NCBI GenBank assembly: GCA_949752795.1 | Contig: OX457068.1 | Location: 56,386,516 to 56,450,515, forward strand | Reading direction: 5' to 3' | DNA length: 64,000 bases | DNA from: Hyperoodon ampullatus | Taxonomy: Eukaryota; Chordata; Mammalia; Artiodactyla; Ziphiidae | Part shown: positions 12,067 through 24,120 of the stretch, piece after piece | Position numbering within the stretch: position 1 is the first letter of the stretch | Layout: the number at the start of each line of letters is the position of its first letter | Notes under the pieces: model-generated | Seen by the model: only the letters and a program-made list of their open reading frames with translations | Told to the model about the DNA's origin: nothing | The model's database searches: none | Translations under genes and position numbers: made by a program

Positions 12067-12970
12067 TGTTAAAGCATCCATCATTCCAAATATGTTGAAG
12101 CAGGTTATTTCAAAAGCTAAATAAAGGAACTTGAAATGGTTAATAGCAATTTTGCTTACAAAAATGTTTTATCACATGATTAGATAATTATATAATTAAA
12201 TATCATTTTATCTGAAATTTTCTTTTTATTCATCAACATACAAAATTAACAATTCTTAAAAATGTCAGCACTGGTATACTGGGGAAAAATAGGCATAAAA
12301 ATCATCCCCCAAATCAGTGGGCTCACTTCTAAAGAAGATGCAATTAATTCATTTGCAGATAAGTTAGTTAGCTTTTTAAAATTTTTTTAATATATTTCTA
12401 AACTCCAAACTTTCTACAGGTCACTCAACAACCAAGGAATGATGCAAATAAATTTTTAAGACATACTAAATAAGTCTTTTCTTTCCATGGTTATCATATT
12501 TGAGACATAGGTACTATGAATGAAGACAAATTCATTTCCCCTCACCAAGCCATATTCACTTCTCTAACAAGTCTTTACAAAATCAATTGTCCATGCTCTT
12601 GCTTTCATCCTAATATTGAGATAAACATCTACAGTATCAACTGGTTCTGCTGCATGAAATAAAAAATGTCAGAAAGAATGAGAAGGGACAGCAGCCTTGA
12701 GACTTTCCAAGGAGCTCCCAAAGGAGTCTCCAAATTTGACATGCTTACCAGTTTCATGAAGCTAGGAGTAAAGGAATTCCTGTCTCCATTTCATGGTGGT
12801 TAGAGATCTGGTGCACTTTATGGACCAAGCCTGAAATTAGAATCAGAATCTTACAAATTAGCCCTCAAATTTTACTTGTATATCCTCATCTGTCTTAATA
12901 TGAGGACAAAAATGACTCCTCACTCACAGAAGTATTGTTGTTAATATCAACTGAAATGTCATAAAAGCAG
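12067..12970. other. Single-copy DNA, no gene seen
   Basis: AT-rich, with several homeodomain-like TAATTA/ATTAAT stretches near 12180-12360. No repeat or exon recognised. Confidence 0.5.
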
Positions 12971-13453
12971 TTTTTTTTTAATTTATGATAGCATCAAAAT
13001 GAATAAAATACTTAGAAAAAGTTTTAACCAAAGAGGCTAAGCTTGTATACTGAAAACTATAAAATGCCACTGATAGAAATTAAAACATAAATAAATGGGA
13101 AAACATACTACATTTAGAATTGGATGACTTAATAATGTTAAGATGGCAATTCTACCCAAAATGATCTACAGATTTAATGCAATCCCTATCAAAATTCTAA
13201 CAGCCTATTTTTGTAGGTTAAAAAAAGAAACTGATCCTGAAGTTCATATGGAGTCTCAAGGCCTTGATTCTAAATAGCCAAAACCATCTTGAAAAAGTAG
13301 AAAAACTTGGAGACAACACACTTCCTGTATTCAAAGTTACTGCAAAGTTATAGTAATCAAAATAATGTGTAACTGGCATCAGGAATGACATAAACACTAG
13401 TGGAGTAGAATTAAGGGCCGGGAAAGAAACTCAGATGTATGGTCAACTGATTT

Positions 13454-13663
13454 TTGACTTGGGTGTCAAAACCTTTCAATGGGGAAAGGACTGTCTTTTC
13501 AATTTATGGTGCTGGAATAACTGGATGTTCAAATAAGCAAAAGAATGAAATTGGACCCTCACCTACATCATATACAAAAATTAACTCAAAATGGATTGAA
13601 GACCTAAATGTAAGATGTAAAACTGAAAAACTCTTAGGAGAAAACAGGGGAAACAATTTATGA
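13454..13663 (+). pseudogene. Decayed L1 ORF2 C-terminal fragment
   Basis: This 69-codon frame is a remnant of ORF2 inside the old L1. It still reads with recognisable segments such as YTKINSKWIEDLNVRCKTEKLL, close to the same segment in the younger L1 at 41 kb. It starts and stops by chance mutations and codes for nothing functional. Confidence 0.75.
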
Positions 13664-13918
13664 CATTGGGTTTGGCAATGATTTCTTGTATAGGATATCA
13701 AAGGCACAGGCAACAAAAGGGGAAATAGATCATTGGATTTCAATAAAATTAATAATTTGTGCATCAAAGGACATTATCAAGAGTGAAAAGACAACCCACT
13801 AAATGGAATGCAATATTTACAAGTCATATATATGATAAAGCATTAACATTGAATATATAAAGAATTCGTACAGCTCAATAACAATGACAACAACAACAAC
13901 AAACAAACTAATTCAAAA

Positions 13919-14107
13919 ATGGACAAAGACTTAAACAGGAATTTATCCAAAGAAGGTATGAAAATGTCTAGTAAGAACCTGAAAAGATATTCAACTTTTA
14001 CAGTCATCAGGGAAATGCAAATCAAAACCACAATAAGATATCACTTCATACACATTGGGATGGCCATTATCTTAAAAAGTGGAAAATATTATTTTAAAAA
14101 TTGTTAA
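13919..14107 (+). pseudogene. Decayed L1 ORF2 C-terminal fragment (near zinc knuckle)
   Basis: A 62-codon remnant just upstream of the ORF2 zinc-knuckle region, with DKDLNRNLSKEGMK and [20 protein letters not shown] recognisable. It stops where the cysteine-rich segment should begin. The next ~30 bases still resemble that segment but in another frame. Confidence 0.75.
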
Positions 14108-14789
14108 TATGGATATGGAAAAATTGGAATACTCATGTATTGCTGGTGGGGATGTAAAATGAGGTAGCTGCTGTGAAAAATAGTTTGATGGTTCCTCAAA
14201 AAGTTAAGCGTAGAATTATTATATGATCTAACAATTCCATTCCTAGGTACATACCCAAAATAATTGAAAGAGAGAGCCAAATTGATACCTTATAACAATT
14301 TTTCACAAAAGCCAAAAGGTAGAAACAACCTAGGTGCCCATTGTATACACACAATGAACATTATTCAGCCATATAAATAAATGAAATGCTGATACATGCT
14401 ACAACGTGAGTGAATTTTGAAAACGTTATACAAAATAAAGTAAGCCAGACACAAAGGGAAAAATATTATATGATATAACTTATATGGGCTACTTAGAGTA
14501 AGCAAATGCATAGAGACACAAAGTAAAACAGAGGTTATGTGTTGTTAGTGGAAGGGGAAAATTGGGAGTTACCGTTTAATGGGTATAGCATTTCTGTTTG
14601 GGATAATGAAAAAGTTTTGGAAATGTATAGTGGTGATGGTTGCACAAAACTGAATTTACTTAATGTCACTGAATTATACACTTAAAAATGGTGAATTTTA
14701 TGTTATATATATATTTTGCAACAATAAAAAAAGGCAAAATAAAACCCAGTTTGAAACCCAGCTTGAATAACAATATAATAACAGAATTA

Positions 14790-15030
14790 GCTAAAATTTA
14801 CTATGCATTTAATTTATACCCTGTGTATTCTGACCGTTTTACCTGTATTAATTATTTTACCTTTACAATACCAGTATATGGAAAATTTTCTTCTTATTAT
14901 ACCCATTTTCAATAAGTAGAAACAGAGGTTTAATAACTTGTCTAAGGTCACATAATAAGTGTGTGCGGTCGGCAGGAAGACTCAGATTTGAATCCACAAA
15001 ATATGGCTCTAGATCCATGTTCTTATGTTG
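14790..15030 (-). repeat. MIR SINE fossil, reverse orientation
   Basis: aaacagaggtttaataactt, taaggtcacataataagtg and gatttgaatccac are the reversed MIR core, 'ggtcacacagctagtaag' block and B-box region, in the right order and spacing. One of the better preserved MIR copies here. Confidence 0.8.
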
Positions 15031-15039
15031 CCTCTTGAA

Positions 15040-16640
15040 TCATCCTGATGTTTCCCAAATTATTGCTTAATTGTAAAAAAATCCAAATAACTGTCTCACA
15101 ATTTATTCTGAATAAAATATTTTCAGAACCAATAGGGTTTTAGCTATATTTAGTAGAGACATTAGGATTTGGGTCTCAATTCAGGAGTAACTGACTAGGA
15201 AAACTTGGCTATGGATCTCCAGCACTAGCTTTTCCCCCTGCTGTCAGGCAAGGTCTTTGTTGGGGGCAGTAAAATAGTACAGGTGAGACCAATGCTTGGG
15301 GAGTAAGGAAATGGGTGATTTTTCCTTCCACCTCCCCTTTACTCCTAGCAATCTTGGGGGCCGTGTCTGTAGCCCTAGGACCTTCCAAACCTGTCTTCTA
15401 CAAAGGATGTCTCTGTGGAGTTTTCGGATGAATTGGAGACCAAGTTTATAAGTATTTATGACTAGTTCAGTCAGAGCTTCTAGAAAAATGGTTCCTGAAG
15501 GCAACTGTCTACATGACTCTGCATTTGATAAGCGAATCTCGGCAAAGTAACTTTCCTCCTGGGGGAGTCACTTCTTTATCTTGTAGTAAGAAATTTAATT
15601 TTAGAAATCAAATTTTTCTAATCCCCAAACCCTTGATTCAGGATTCCTCACAGGACTTCAGAGGGAGGTGACCCTTCTTGAGAACAGACATGTGCCATAT
15701 CTGTCTTACAGATGGCTCCTGCATCCTGTGTAATTTGATATTTCTTTCTGTTCTGCAGTTAGGTGGCTCAGATTCTTAATTAAAAGATTCATTTCGATGG
15801 CAGCTTTTTATAAAGCAAATATCTGCACATGAAGGAAGAGGAGAGAGAACAGAAGGAGGAGGGAACACTGTCTGCTTTCTACCAGATACTGAAACGTTCC
15901 ACTAATCTTTTTTGCACCTTGTGGAGTTTCAATTTTCCCTTTAAAATGTGGATTAAACAGAGTTGCCAAAAAACATATGCTTTTGTGTCAAACATTTCAC
16001 TTATTTGGGAGGCTGAAAGCAGCTTGAGAATGCTCACTGCCTCTGCCTGAGGAAATGGAGCAGTGTGGTTTGGGCTTTTAATTCGAATGTTCTGGAACCT
16101 GAGGTGTGGACACTGGGAGTGTGGCATGGGATAGACCATGGGTGGGCTGCAAAGACATCTCAGGTGGTTTCTCCCAGAGGGCAGAGGAATCGGAGCCAGT
16201 TGCCAACTTGGATACTGGCCCATACCTCTTTGGGCTCTGATCTTATTAAGTTTCACAGCTAATCATGGTTGGGATGAGTCATTACTTGATTAGAGGAAAC
16301 CTCAAGGCAAATCCATCTGCTGTAGGCAAACTGCTAAGACAGTGGCCAGCTTTCTGTCACTTGCCTGCAGGCCTGACCTTCAGCCTACCTTCTAAGTAAG
16401 ACCTAAATCACGCAATTTCATGGAGGTAGACTTCTAAATGTGGTGCTTAGGAAGTGGAAAGGCAAAGAGTTGTGGGTCTTGACACAGATGTTCCAGAAAT
16501 TTAACTGTTATAGACTGTCCTAACTGGCCAGTAACACCAAGGGTGACTGTCAAATTACTTGGGTTTGTGGGCAAAGTTACAGTTTAACAAAAGATAAGAA
16601 AAATAATGGCTTTGACCCATATTGCAGAGACATAAAGTAG
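15040..16640. other. Single-copy DNA, possible regulatory stretch, no gene
   Basis: No repeat recognised. About 15700-16330 is less AT-rich than its surroundings and carries a perfect AP-1-type site TGAGTCA at 16275-16281. The 125-codon minus-strand frame and overlapping plus-strand frames show no domain and no splice structure, so none is called as a gene. Confidence 0.5.
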
Positions 16641-16649
16641 TAATTCTTC

Positions 16650-16790
16650 TCAAACTACTAGTTTTGGGACTTTGAGATATTAATTTAATCTCCCTGAACC
16701 TCAATTGCCTCATTTATCAAATAATATGCCTACCCTACGTTTTGACCAGGGATTTTTTGATGGTAAAATAAAATGTGTATGAATATATGA
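16650..16790 (+). repeat. MIR SINE fossil
   Basis: ctgaacctcaattgcctcat followed by ttatcaaataatatgccta is a clear diverged MIR core, then a weak tail. Confidence 0.7.
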
Positions 16791-16929
16791 TTATACTCTG
16801 ACAAATTACATTTTATTTCTCTTATTTCTTGATTAGGTTAATGTGGATGATATAATAACATGCATTTATAGGAATTTTTTTAATTCCTAAGTTATGAGGT
16901 ATGAGTGAGAGTTTTTAAATAAATCATGC

Positions 16930-17125
16930 CACATAGTCTTCTCTCACCTGTGAATTAGGCAATATTGTTTCCATTTTGGAGATGCATAAATCAAGGCTCT
17001 CTGAGACTTCAACTAATTTGCTCCACATTATTCCACTAATACTTGGTTAAAAAAAATAAAGAAAGAAAGAAATCAGCACTTAGCTGGTTGAATTCCAAGC
17101 TAATACTTTCCTCTATGTTGTCCTC
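16930..17125 (-). repeat. MIR SINE fossil, reverse orientation
   Basis: tttccattttggagatgcat and the following caaggctctctgagacttc match the reversed MIR core. A small AAAG/AAAT low-complexity patch (17048-17070) interrupts the head region. Confidence 0.65.
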
Positions 17126-17404
17126 TGTCATTGACAGTGAAGTACTGTTTCACTCAGTTCTTACTGTCTCACTTTATTTATCATGATATATTTGTAAGTT
17201 ATTTGAATATAGTGAATATTGAAATTTCTTCTCCTGACCCCCTGATGTCAAAATGTCTTTAATGAATTCATGAACCAAAAGTACAATTCTTAAATGATTT
17301 GCAGGTTAAGAAACACTGAGTTAGCTCCTCTATCTTTGCTATATAACACTACTTACTTTAGTAAATGATATTAATTAATTACTTCATTCATTTTTAGAAA
17401 CAAT

Positions 17405-17600
17405 TAGAGACAGAATGTGGAGTTAGACTCTCCAGGATTGAGTTGTGGCTCCTACACTTGCAAATTGTGTCCAACTCAGTTTGGTGTGACTCAGTATCCT
17501 CATCTGTAAGTTGGAAAAGTAGACTATCTAAGGGCTTTTGTGATTATGAAATGAGTAGAACAGTTTCTAGTATATAGTGAGTACTGTTCACACTCACTAG
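17405..17600 (+). repeat. MIR SINE fossil, near full length
   Basis: gagttagactctccaggatt (head), ttgtggctcctacacttgca, tcctcatctgtaagttgg (core) and a tail ending in agtatatagtgagtactgtt follow the MIR consensus in order, covering nearly its whole length. Confidence 0.8.
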
Positions 17601-17609
17601 CTATTCCTC

Positions 17610-18735
17610 TTATGCATCAGTGATTTTATCTGTCTTTGCAGTGTAATTATGATGGGCCTATTCCCTGTCCAGATTCCACCCTTGGCTTCCTATAAATAGC
17701 AGCTATTATTGCCCACATTAAGCTGCAAGGGAACTAAATTCTTTCATGAAGTTATATCATTGGAGCTTTATTTTCTTATTTTCTGGAATACTTTTCAATC
17801 TTCCAGGGTCCTAAAGGGAGATAGACAGGGAGCTGAATTACATATGAGCTTTCTAATAATCTCAGTTCAGAAAAAGATGCATTAGGAAGAGTAAGTGGAT
17901 GGGAGATGGGGTGGGAGTGGGGACAGGAGTAAGAGGCTAGGGTCAGAAGGAAGCACTGTATGTGCTAGGATTCCACCAAAACACACCCTGCTTTCTCCAG
18001 AAATTTATCTCTGATTAGTCTTGGGGAAGAGCCAGTGTCATGGTGGTTCAGTGTGTCATCATCTGCATATGGAAGGCACAGATGTCTATCTTTCCAGCCT
18101 TGTGCTTTTCCTGAGTTCCAGGTTCTGACATCCATCCTCTTCCTGGAAGCGTCTAATGGGCACATCAAAGCCCATAAGTTCAAAATGAACTAATGACATC
18201 TATCCTCAAACTTACTCCTCTTTCTGTGTTTCTCTCCACCACCATTCACTGTAACACAAACTAGTCCCTCAGTAGCTTCTGTTTTATAAAATTTTTGGTT
18301 TGATAAACTTTTGGCATTTTATCCCCTTATCTCCATTTCACTGATTTAGAAATTCATATTATCTCATTTGGATTGCCGTAAGAAATTACAAATTCTTCTC
18401 CTTTTCTTCTGTGGAGCCCATATATACTTTAAAGAGCAATCAAAATGGAGGCCACAGTTTGAATATTTCCTTAGACCAAATAATCATAGTCATGTATCCC
18501 AAACCTAAAACTATCATGATTTCCCCCAAATGCTGACTCTGATTTTAAAGAACCTTCAGTTCTCCTCATGTCAGCATGACCTTATAGCTTCCTGTCCAAT
18601 AAGCTACTAATAAGTAAGCTTATGCAGTGAAAAGAAATATGTTTCTAGTAACCAATAACAGTAAAAAAAAAAAAAATTGTACACCCTCATTCATGTTTTG
18701 TAAACTGAGCTGTTACTGCTTAAGGCTGAACTTAA
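17610..18735. other. Single-copy DNA, no gene seen
   Basis: Nothing recognisable apart from a short A-run at about 18663-18676. Confidence 0.5.
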
Positions 18736-18747
18736 AACTGCTTTCAG

Positions 18748-18960
18748 GGGCTTCCCTGGTGGCGCAGTGGTTGAGAGTCTGCTTGCCGATGAAGGGCATA
18801 TGGGTTCGTGCCCCGGTCCGGGAAAATCCCACACGCCGCGGAGCGACTGGGCCCGTGAGCCATGGTCGCTAAGCCTGCGCGTCCGGAGCCTGTGCTCCGC
18901 AACGGGAGAGGCCACAACAGGGAGAGGCCCGCATACCGCAAAAACAAGACGAAACAAAAA
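18748..18960 (+). mobile_element. Short-form CHR-type SINE, plus strand
   Basis: Begins GGGCTTCCCTGGTGGCG. The tRNA-like promoter boxes are intact to the eye: A box tggcgcagtgg at 18760-18770 and B box ggttcgtgcc at 18803-18812. The body is GC- and CpG-rich compared with its surroundings, a sign of youth, and ends cataccgcaaaaacaagacg with a poor A-rich tail. At about 210 bp it lacks the extra tail region of the CHR-2 copy at 58.9 kb. Imperfect target-site duplication: aaactgctttcag at 18735-18747 and acactactttcag at 18961-18973 (11 of 13 match). From memory this short form is typical of toothed whales. Open frames on both strands here are SINE translations. Confidence 0.92.
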
Positions 18961-19149
18961 ACACTACTTTCAGTTTGAAGTCTCCCTATTTGTGAACAGT
19001 TTGTATCTCACTAAATAAAATATTCATATCAGTTAAAGCTCTCTGGATTTTCTTTTGATACTACCTTCATCTGCACTGACATTAAAATCTTTCTTAATAT
19101 GAATATAATAACATCACTGCTCTGTTTCCATACTGTATAATTTTAAGGT

Positions 19150-19565
19150 TAAAATGACATGATATTGACCATAAAGCTTCTCAAGGCCTGTTCCCTGCCT
19201 CTGTACTCAATCTTGTCTCCCAGGCTAGTACATGAACTAACTAAATTCACTTCCAAGTTCTCAGACCACTCCTTTTAACCTCTGGTCATTTGTATGTGCT
19301 GAGTCCCCTCTGAGGAATGCTAAACCTCCAGTCTCTGCTTCTAGTAATTACTTGGCCCAGGAGACATTACTTTTACTTAAATATCCTTTCCATGATCTTC
19401 ACAGAAGTCTAGGCATATGATTCACATTTCTCCTTGGCCCACTCCTACTGGACCACAAATCTTCTTAAGGGCAGAGATGACTGTCACTTTTGCTTAGTAT
19501 CTTACATACCGAACAGAGTATCTGGTTTAAAACAAATTTTGAGTAATCAATAAATGAGTATCATA
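19150..19565 (+). repeat. L2 LINE 3' fossil, plus strand
   Basis: The order fits L2: a 'catggcctacaaggccctg'-like start (aaagcttctcaaggcctgtt), caagttctcagaccactcc, cctttccatgatcttcaca, ttcttaagggcagagatgac, ending gagtaatcaataaatgagta (the 'ctcaataaatatttgttgaat' end). About 400 bases, one of the longest L2 remnants here. Confidence 0.75.
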
Positions 19566-19739
19566 TGAGAGTAAGATGCCTTTGGTTACATTATCAGTTA
19601 GAGAGATACTTCAAGCCAAAGTATCCTCTACTTCCTTACCAGGGAAGTTTAAAACAGGTGAGGATATATACCCTAAGGGGTAAATAGACAAATATTGTAT
19701 ATATATTGAATGTAATAGAACATGTATAGGGCAACCTAT

Positions 19740-19935
19740 AGATAACAGTATGCCATGGAGGCAAGCAGTCGGACATTGGAGTAGGATCCATGAGGGAGAC
19801 TCAAGGAGCCTGTTTTCTGTTCTAACCTCCATATGTGAACTTAGGGCACCTCACTCTGAATTATGACCTTCACTTTAAAAGAGAGGTGGGTTTAGGGTGG
19901 TTGACATCCCACATTCTTTCTAGCTCTACAGTTCT
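19740..19935 (+). repeat. MIR SINE fossil (weak)
   Basis: agcctgttttctgttctaac, acttagggcacctcactctg and ttcactttaaaagagaggtg resemble the MIR head-to-core order, strongly diverged. Confidence 0.45.
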
Positions 19936-20084
19936 AGTTGGCAAAAATTATATAATCTTATCATGGTTTGAATTTCACCCTGATTTACTATATCTCTATA
20001 ACTTGAGTCTTTGAGTTTACAACATGTATTCAAGACATGCTGTGATGCTGGGGAACATAGATTTGGGTATTAAAATATCAGTCA

Positions 20085-20400
20085 GTTCATTGAACCTTTT
20101 ATTGGGTACTCAGTAGAAGCACCACAGTGTTTTAGGTATGGTGAACATTGCAAAAAGTAGGATGAAATCCAAGTCCTAAATGACTCTAAAATCTAAGGAA
20201 GTAAAACCAAAAACAAGAAAGAGAAGAGAAGATATTCTAGGACTCTGACCTTTCTCAGTGGCTATAGAAATAGCCTAAAACACACGCGACATCAGGGTTA
20301 TTGAGGAAGGCCTGATAGCAAAATCATGAATTTAGTTGGACCTTCAAATCTTTCAAGAGTGGTGACAAGGGAGAATAGTATGTAATCAAGCACAAAGCCC
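20085..20400 (-). repeat. L2 LINE fossil, minus strand
   Basis: Starts with the reversed L2 end (ttttattgggtactcagtag, ttttaggtatggtgaacatt). It then passes through text such as ggttattgaggaaggcctga, matching the reversed 'tcagggaaggcctctctga' block. Confidence 0.6.
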
Positions 20401-20404
20401 AAAA

Positions 20405-22285
20405 TTGACACTATTGGATATGTGTAGGGAACTTGAAGGCAAAGGGGAGATGGGATTTGTATCATGGTGTAGAGTCAGACCTTACTAGAGGGAGAACTGA
20501 ACCCCACAGGGAGACTGGGATGGAAAGAAAAGACTAGACTTGCAGGCAGCTGGGAATTGATCAGGGATAGCAAACAACACAACACAGAGACACTCCAGAG
20601 TGTGAGCAGATCTGTGTGTGGCAGCCAGAATGCTGCCTTAAGAGGAATGGATATAAGGAAGGGACTCTTCAGGGTGGTATCCACAACATTGTGTGGGTTA
20701 ATTCAGAATGGTAACCTCCCTTCTTGGAAACCACAAATCTGGAAAAAGCAGACATTTAAATCATATGAATCAGCCTTGCATTTATAATCATGTTTGATGC
20801 TTCATCTCTCATTAACTCCCTCATTGCCTTGGGTCTATGTTTATACATCAATAAATAGGAGTTCCACCTCTCTGTCCAGTTGTCTGTTTGTTCTAGAACC
20901 AATGCCCCTTAAAATACAAACACTGGCATCTTACCCTTCATAGTCATGAGCATTTCCTATTCCCAAACCGAGGACCCTCTTTTCCTTCTTGCTTTATTCT
21001 GGTAGCTACATCATTGAGAAGACACTCAGTGAGCAATATCTTCTTCCAGGCAGAGGACTATATGGGTGCATATGTTTTGTTTCCTTGCAGTCCAAATATC
21101 TGGGTTCTGGCTGAAAAACTCAAAGCAAATGGAGCACTCATCTTATCTGTCTATGGTTATAATGATTTACTCACCCAATAAAACTTACATTTATCTAAAT
21201 TAGATTCATTTAAATTTGCTTGTCTGTCATCTCTGTTAGAAAACATGAAGGTTTTCTTACTTGTTGATGAAGGAGGTGAGACTTAATTTGCAGCCTGTTT
21301 ATTCTCCTTCTGTCTCTGTCTCTGCCAGTTCTGTACACACTCCTGACACTCATGGATGTTCTCACAGGGAGATGGTCCAGCCCCAGCTGATGCAGAGCTT
21401 GGAGGAAGGGATAAGCAGCCTTGGCTTCAGATTAATGAGCTGTTTGATTGGGACATGACGTTGCTTTAACAGCAGTTTTCCTTAAATGTGGCACGATCAA
21501 GAATTTGCAGAAGTTTATTCTTAGCTCTTTCTTTTGGCTTCTGTAACATGTTAACAGCTTGTGCATTTTGTAATGCCTTTTTTCATTGCCATGGTAACCA
21601 TTAAAACTTAAGGTGTAAGTGACTAGAAATCTGGCCAAGCTATTGGTTGCTAGCACGCTGGAAAACAGTGCAAATGAAACCACATCTAGTCAGCGGCAGC
21701 TTTTTACAGGTATGCCTCACCTTAATTAAGCTGGCATGTGAGATTACATAGCAAAACGACAACTATTAGGATAATAAAATATTAGGAAATGATTACCTGC
21801 ATCAGAGAGTGCTGACAATAGCATCCCTTTATACAGTGAATTCCTTAGTTGATTTTAAGATATATTATTATGTTGACCACAAGCCGATTTACAGGAAATT
21901 TTAAGGAGTAATTATGCAAATCCTGAGTAACTAAGTCTTAGAGAAGAGTCAAGAGTTTGATTTCAGAGCCAAATTAAGTTGGTAGGCATGTATTCTACCT
22001 AGATCTCACCATATCTTTATTTTTGTTTTTAAACATTATGGTGATCAGTTCTGTCAAAAATGGTATGGTAATTAATGCACTATTATCAAACTTACTTCGA
22101 GTTGCCAATGCTAAGCAAATCCAGCCATGTATGTCAAGCAAAGCAAAAAAACAAACAGACAAGTTAATAAATCCCAAAAAACAACAACAACAATAACAAA
22201 AATAACAAAACTGACAATCTCAATGATGACCAGGTCAATGGCTACAATACATATAATTTATTTATATTACTTTTATTTTATTTTC
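20405..22285. other. Single-copy DNA, including a conserved-element candidate
   Basis: No gene or repeat recognised. The stretch 21430-21790 is repeat-free and rich in recognisable transcription-factor motifs (separate entry). A CAA-rich low-complexity patch is at about 22175-22210. Confidence 0.5.
21430..21790. promoter_or_regulatory. Candidate conserved non-coding element with RFX-type X-box
   Basis: A near-palindromic X-box, ATTGCCATGGTAAC at 21585-21598, is one base off the symmetrical RFX dimer motif GTTRCCATGGYAAC. Further motifs in the same block are an octamer-like GTGCAAAT at 21668-21675 (7 of 8 against ATGCAAAT) and TTAATTAA near 21724. The block has no repeat, no long open frame and no low complexity. 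The call is inference from motif density; conservation could not be tested. Confidence 0.3.
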
Positions 22286-22289
22286 CAAT

Positions 22290-22630
22290 TCTACAAGTCT
22301 TAATTCCATTCAGCTCTATGCTGGGAACTGTAGGAGGTACTAAGAACTTGTGAGGCAAAGTTCCTATTTTCAGTGAATTTGGCAATCTATTTGAGAATAA
22401 ATTTACATGAAGAAAACAAATATAAAACAAAAAACATTTTTTACATGTTAAAACAAATACTCTTAGAAATATGCTCTGTGAGTTCAGAAAGTGGAAGAAT
22501 CAGCATGAACTTGATAGTCAGGAGAAATTTTATATAAAAGGTGAAATCTGAACTTCTTATTGAAAGATCAGGTGAGATTTGGCTAACCAGACAGTAGGAT
22601 TTGGAGGATGGCATTTCTGAAATATTTTTC
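22290..22630 (-). repeat. L2 LINE fossil, minus strand (weak)
   Basis: ctatgctgggaactgtagg, aaagttcctattttcagtga and agaaattttatataaaaggt follow the reversed L2 3' order. Identity is low and the boundaries are soft. Confidence 0.5.
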
Positions 22631-22639
22631 AGAAGAAGT

Positions 22640-23955
22640 ATTTCTCACTACAGTGAAATCAAAATGGTTGCTTAAAAATATAAGGTACTGTGAATGCTAG
22701 ATGAGTAAATGGTTCATCCTCAGTTTAAGGTAACATTTTGTTTAACATATTGGCATTCCTTAGGAAATATGAGAATATTTCTTCATAGCTCAAATGAAGA
22801 TGGCAGCCTTTCCCTGTCTAATATGATGACAAATTCATGATGAACACATAACAAAGTTTGATGCACTCTTATCTTAAGGCTATGATATATTTTAGGCAGA
22901 ATAAAATATATATTTAAGGAAATAATTGGATGAAATTTACAGGCATCTTAACAGTACCACCCGAATCAGAGAAGTATGTTTCTTAATAAGATTTTTAGGT
23001 ACAGTGTTTCTTCTTATTCTCATCCAATTAAACTACAATGATTAAAATGTGGATTGTGATCTTAGTTGAAATAAGAGACACAAACATCCAATGTCCACCT
23101 GTTTAATGAAAATACATCTTGAGAAAGTCCATCTTCAGTGCTGCCTTCTACAAAGGTAACCTCTAACATTGTCTGCTTCCAATCTCAATCACTGGTAAGT
23201 GCTTGTTTAATCAAGAATCTCATTCATTACAGGCAACTAAAGTGAGAACGTTGTGTGAGAGTCTGTCTTGATGTTGAAACTGGGAGGGTCACCCTGGATT
23301 TTATTACCTTTAGTAAAAGTAGGATAGATTTCACATTTTATTTGTAGACTCCAAGATTCTCTTACTAGAACAAAGTAGTTCCTTCCTGCATTGAGGGTCA
23401 CTGCCTTTGTAGTTGTTCATAACAATAGAGCCAAAATGAACCATACCCCCAAATTAGTAGTTATCCATTAAACAATTATAAGAGCTTGAGGAAATGGAAA
23501 ACCCCACTGTATGATTAAATGAACAAGAAATTTTTTTTTTTTTACTTTTCCATTTTCATTCATACTCATTAGATAATTGACCCCAAACAGGCAATAATCT
23601 ACTTTCCTGTTGGAAACAACAGGAGAAGTCATTATGTGCACAGGAATGCACAGACACACACTCACACTCTCCCACCTCTCCCTCTGTCTCTCTCTAACAT
23701 GAGATTCTATCTTATGAGTACCATTTATCTTTTTAACTTTTGTATTAGTGTACTTAGTGTATTTCTGTGAAAACACTACTACCATTATAATTAGAAAAAA
23801 TGCCATCAGTCACTGGCACCTCAGTGTAAGTATATTATCATTCAAAAGAAGCAGTTTTGTTGGGTAAAAATGCACAAAGATCTGGGGCACTTTGGAATCT
23901 ATAGAAGCATAAGTACTGTAAAATGGGCAAAGACTCTGGTGATGAGTTAAAGGCA
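22640..23955. other. Single-copy DNA, no gene seen
   Basis: Only a T-run (about 23530-23542) and a short CA/CT-rich patch (about 23640-23695) stand out. A 112-codon minus-strand frame here crosses the CT-rich patch and has no domain. Confidence 0.5.
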
Positions 23956-23959
23956 AATG

Positions 23960-24120
23960 TGTAATTTATTTAGGAGTCTGGAGAACTATATTCTCATCCT
24001 GGTTTTAAATGACAGAGACAATTTAGTCACACTAGTTAATTTTGTTGAGTATTGCTTTCTTTAACTGCCACACAAAACGATTGAACAAGATGACCTCTAA
24101 TTTCCATTCTAAAATTTTAT
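23960..24120 (+). repeat. MIR SINE fossil
   Basis: actatattctcatcctgg, gacaatttagtcacactag and ttaactgccacacaaaacga match the MIR head and core at low identity, ending 'tctaatttccattctaaaat'. Confidence 0.6.

Larger units (their letters stand above)
12975..14740 (+). mobile_element. Old L1 (L1MA-like), 5'-truncated, plus strand
   Basis: The left part matches the C-terminal half of L1 ORF2, starting near the 'atgatagcatcaaaatgaat' block and passing through 'cagatttaatgcaatccc' (reverse-transcriptase thumb region) and 'atgggatggccattatc'-like sequence. It continues into an L1MA-type 3'UTR (gtgatggttgcacaaaactg, aattatacacttaaaaatgg) and ends in an A-rich tail near 14727. Many substitutions, indels and stop codons mark it as old, and it is clearly more diverged than the L1 copies at 28.9, 41 and 60.5 kb. 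It is truncated at its 5' side, with no endonuclease or ORF1. Confidence 0.85.

Noticed and set aside
15879..16256. A 125-codon minus-strand frame
   Set aside because: No recognisable domain, overlapped by plus-strand frames of similar quality, no promoter or splice context.
18748..18960. A tRNA gene suggested by A and B boxes
   Set aside because: The boxes belong to the tRNA-derived head of a SINE. There is no cloverleaf with an acceptor stem and the body continues as SINE.
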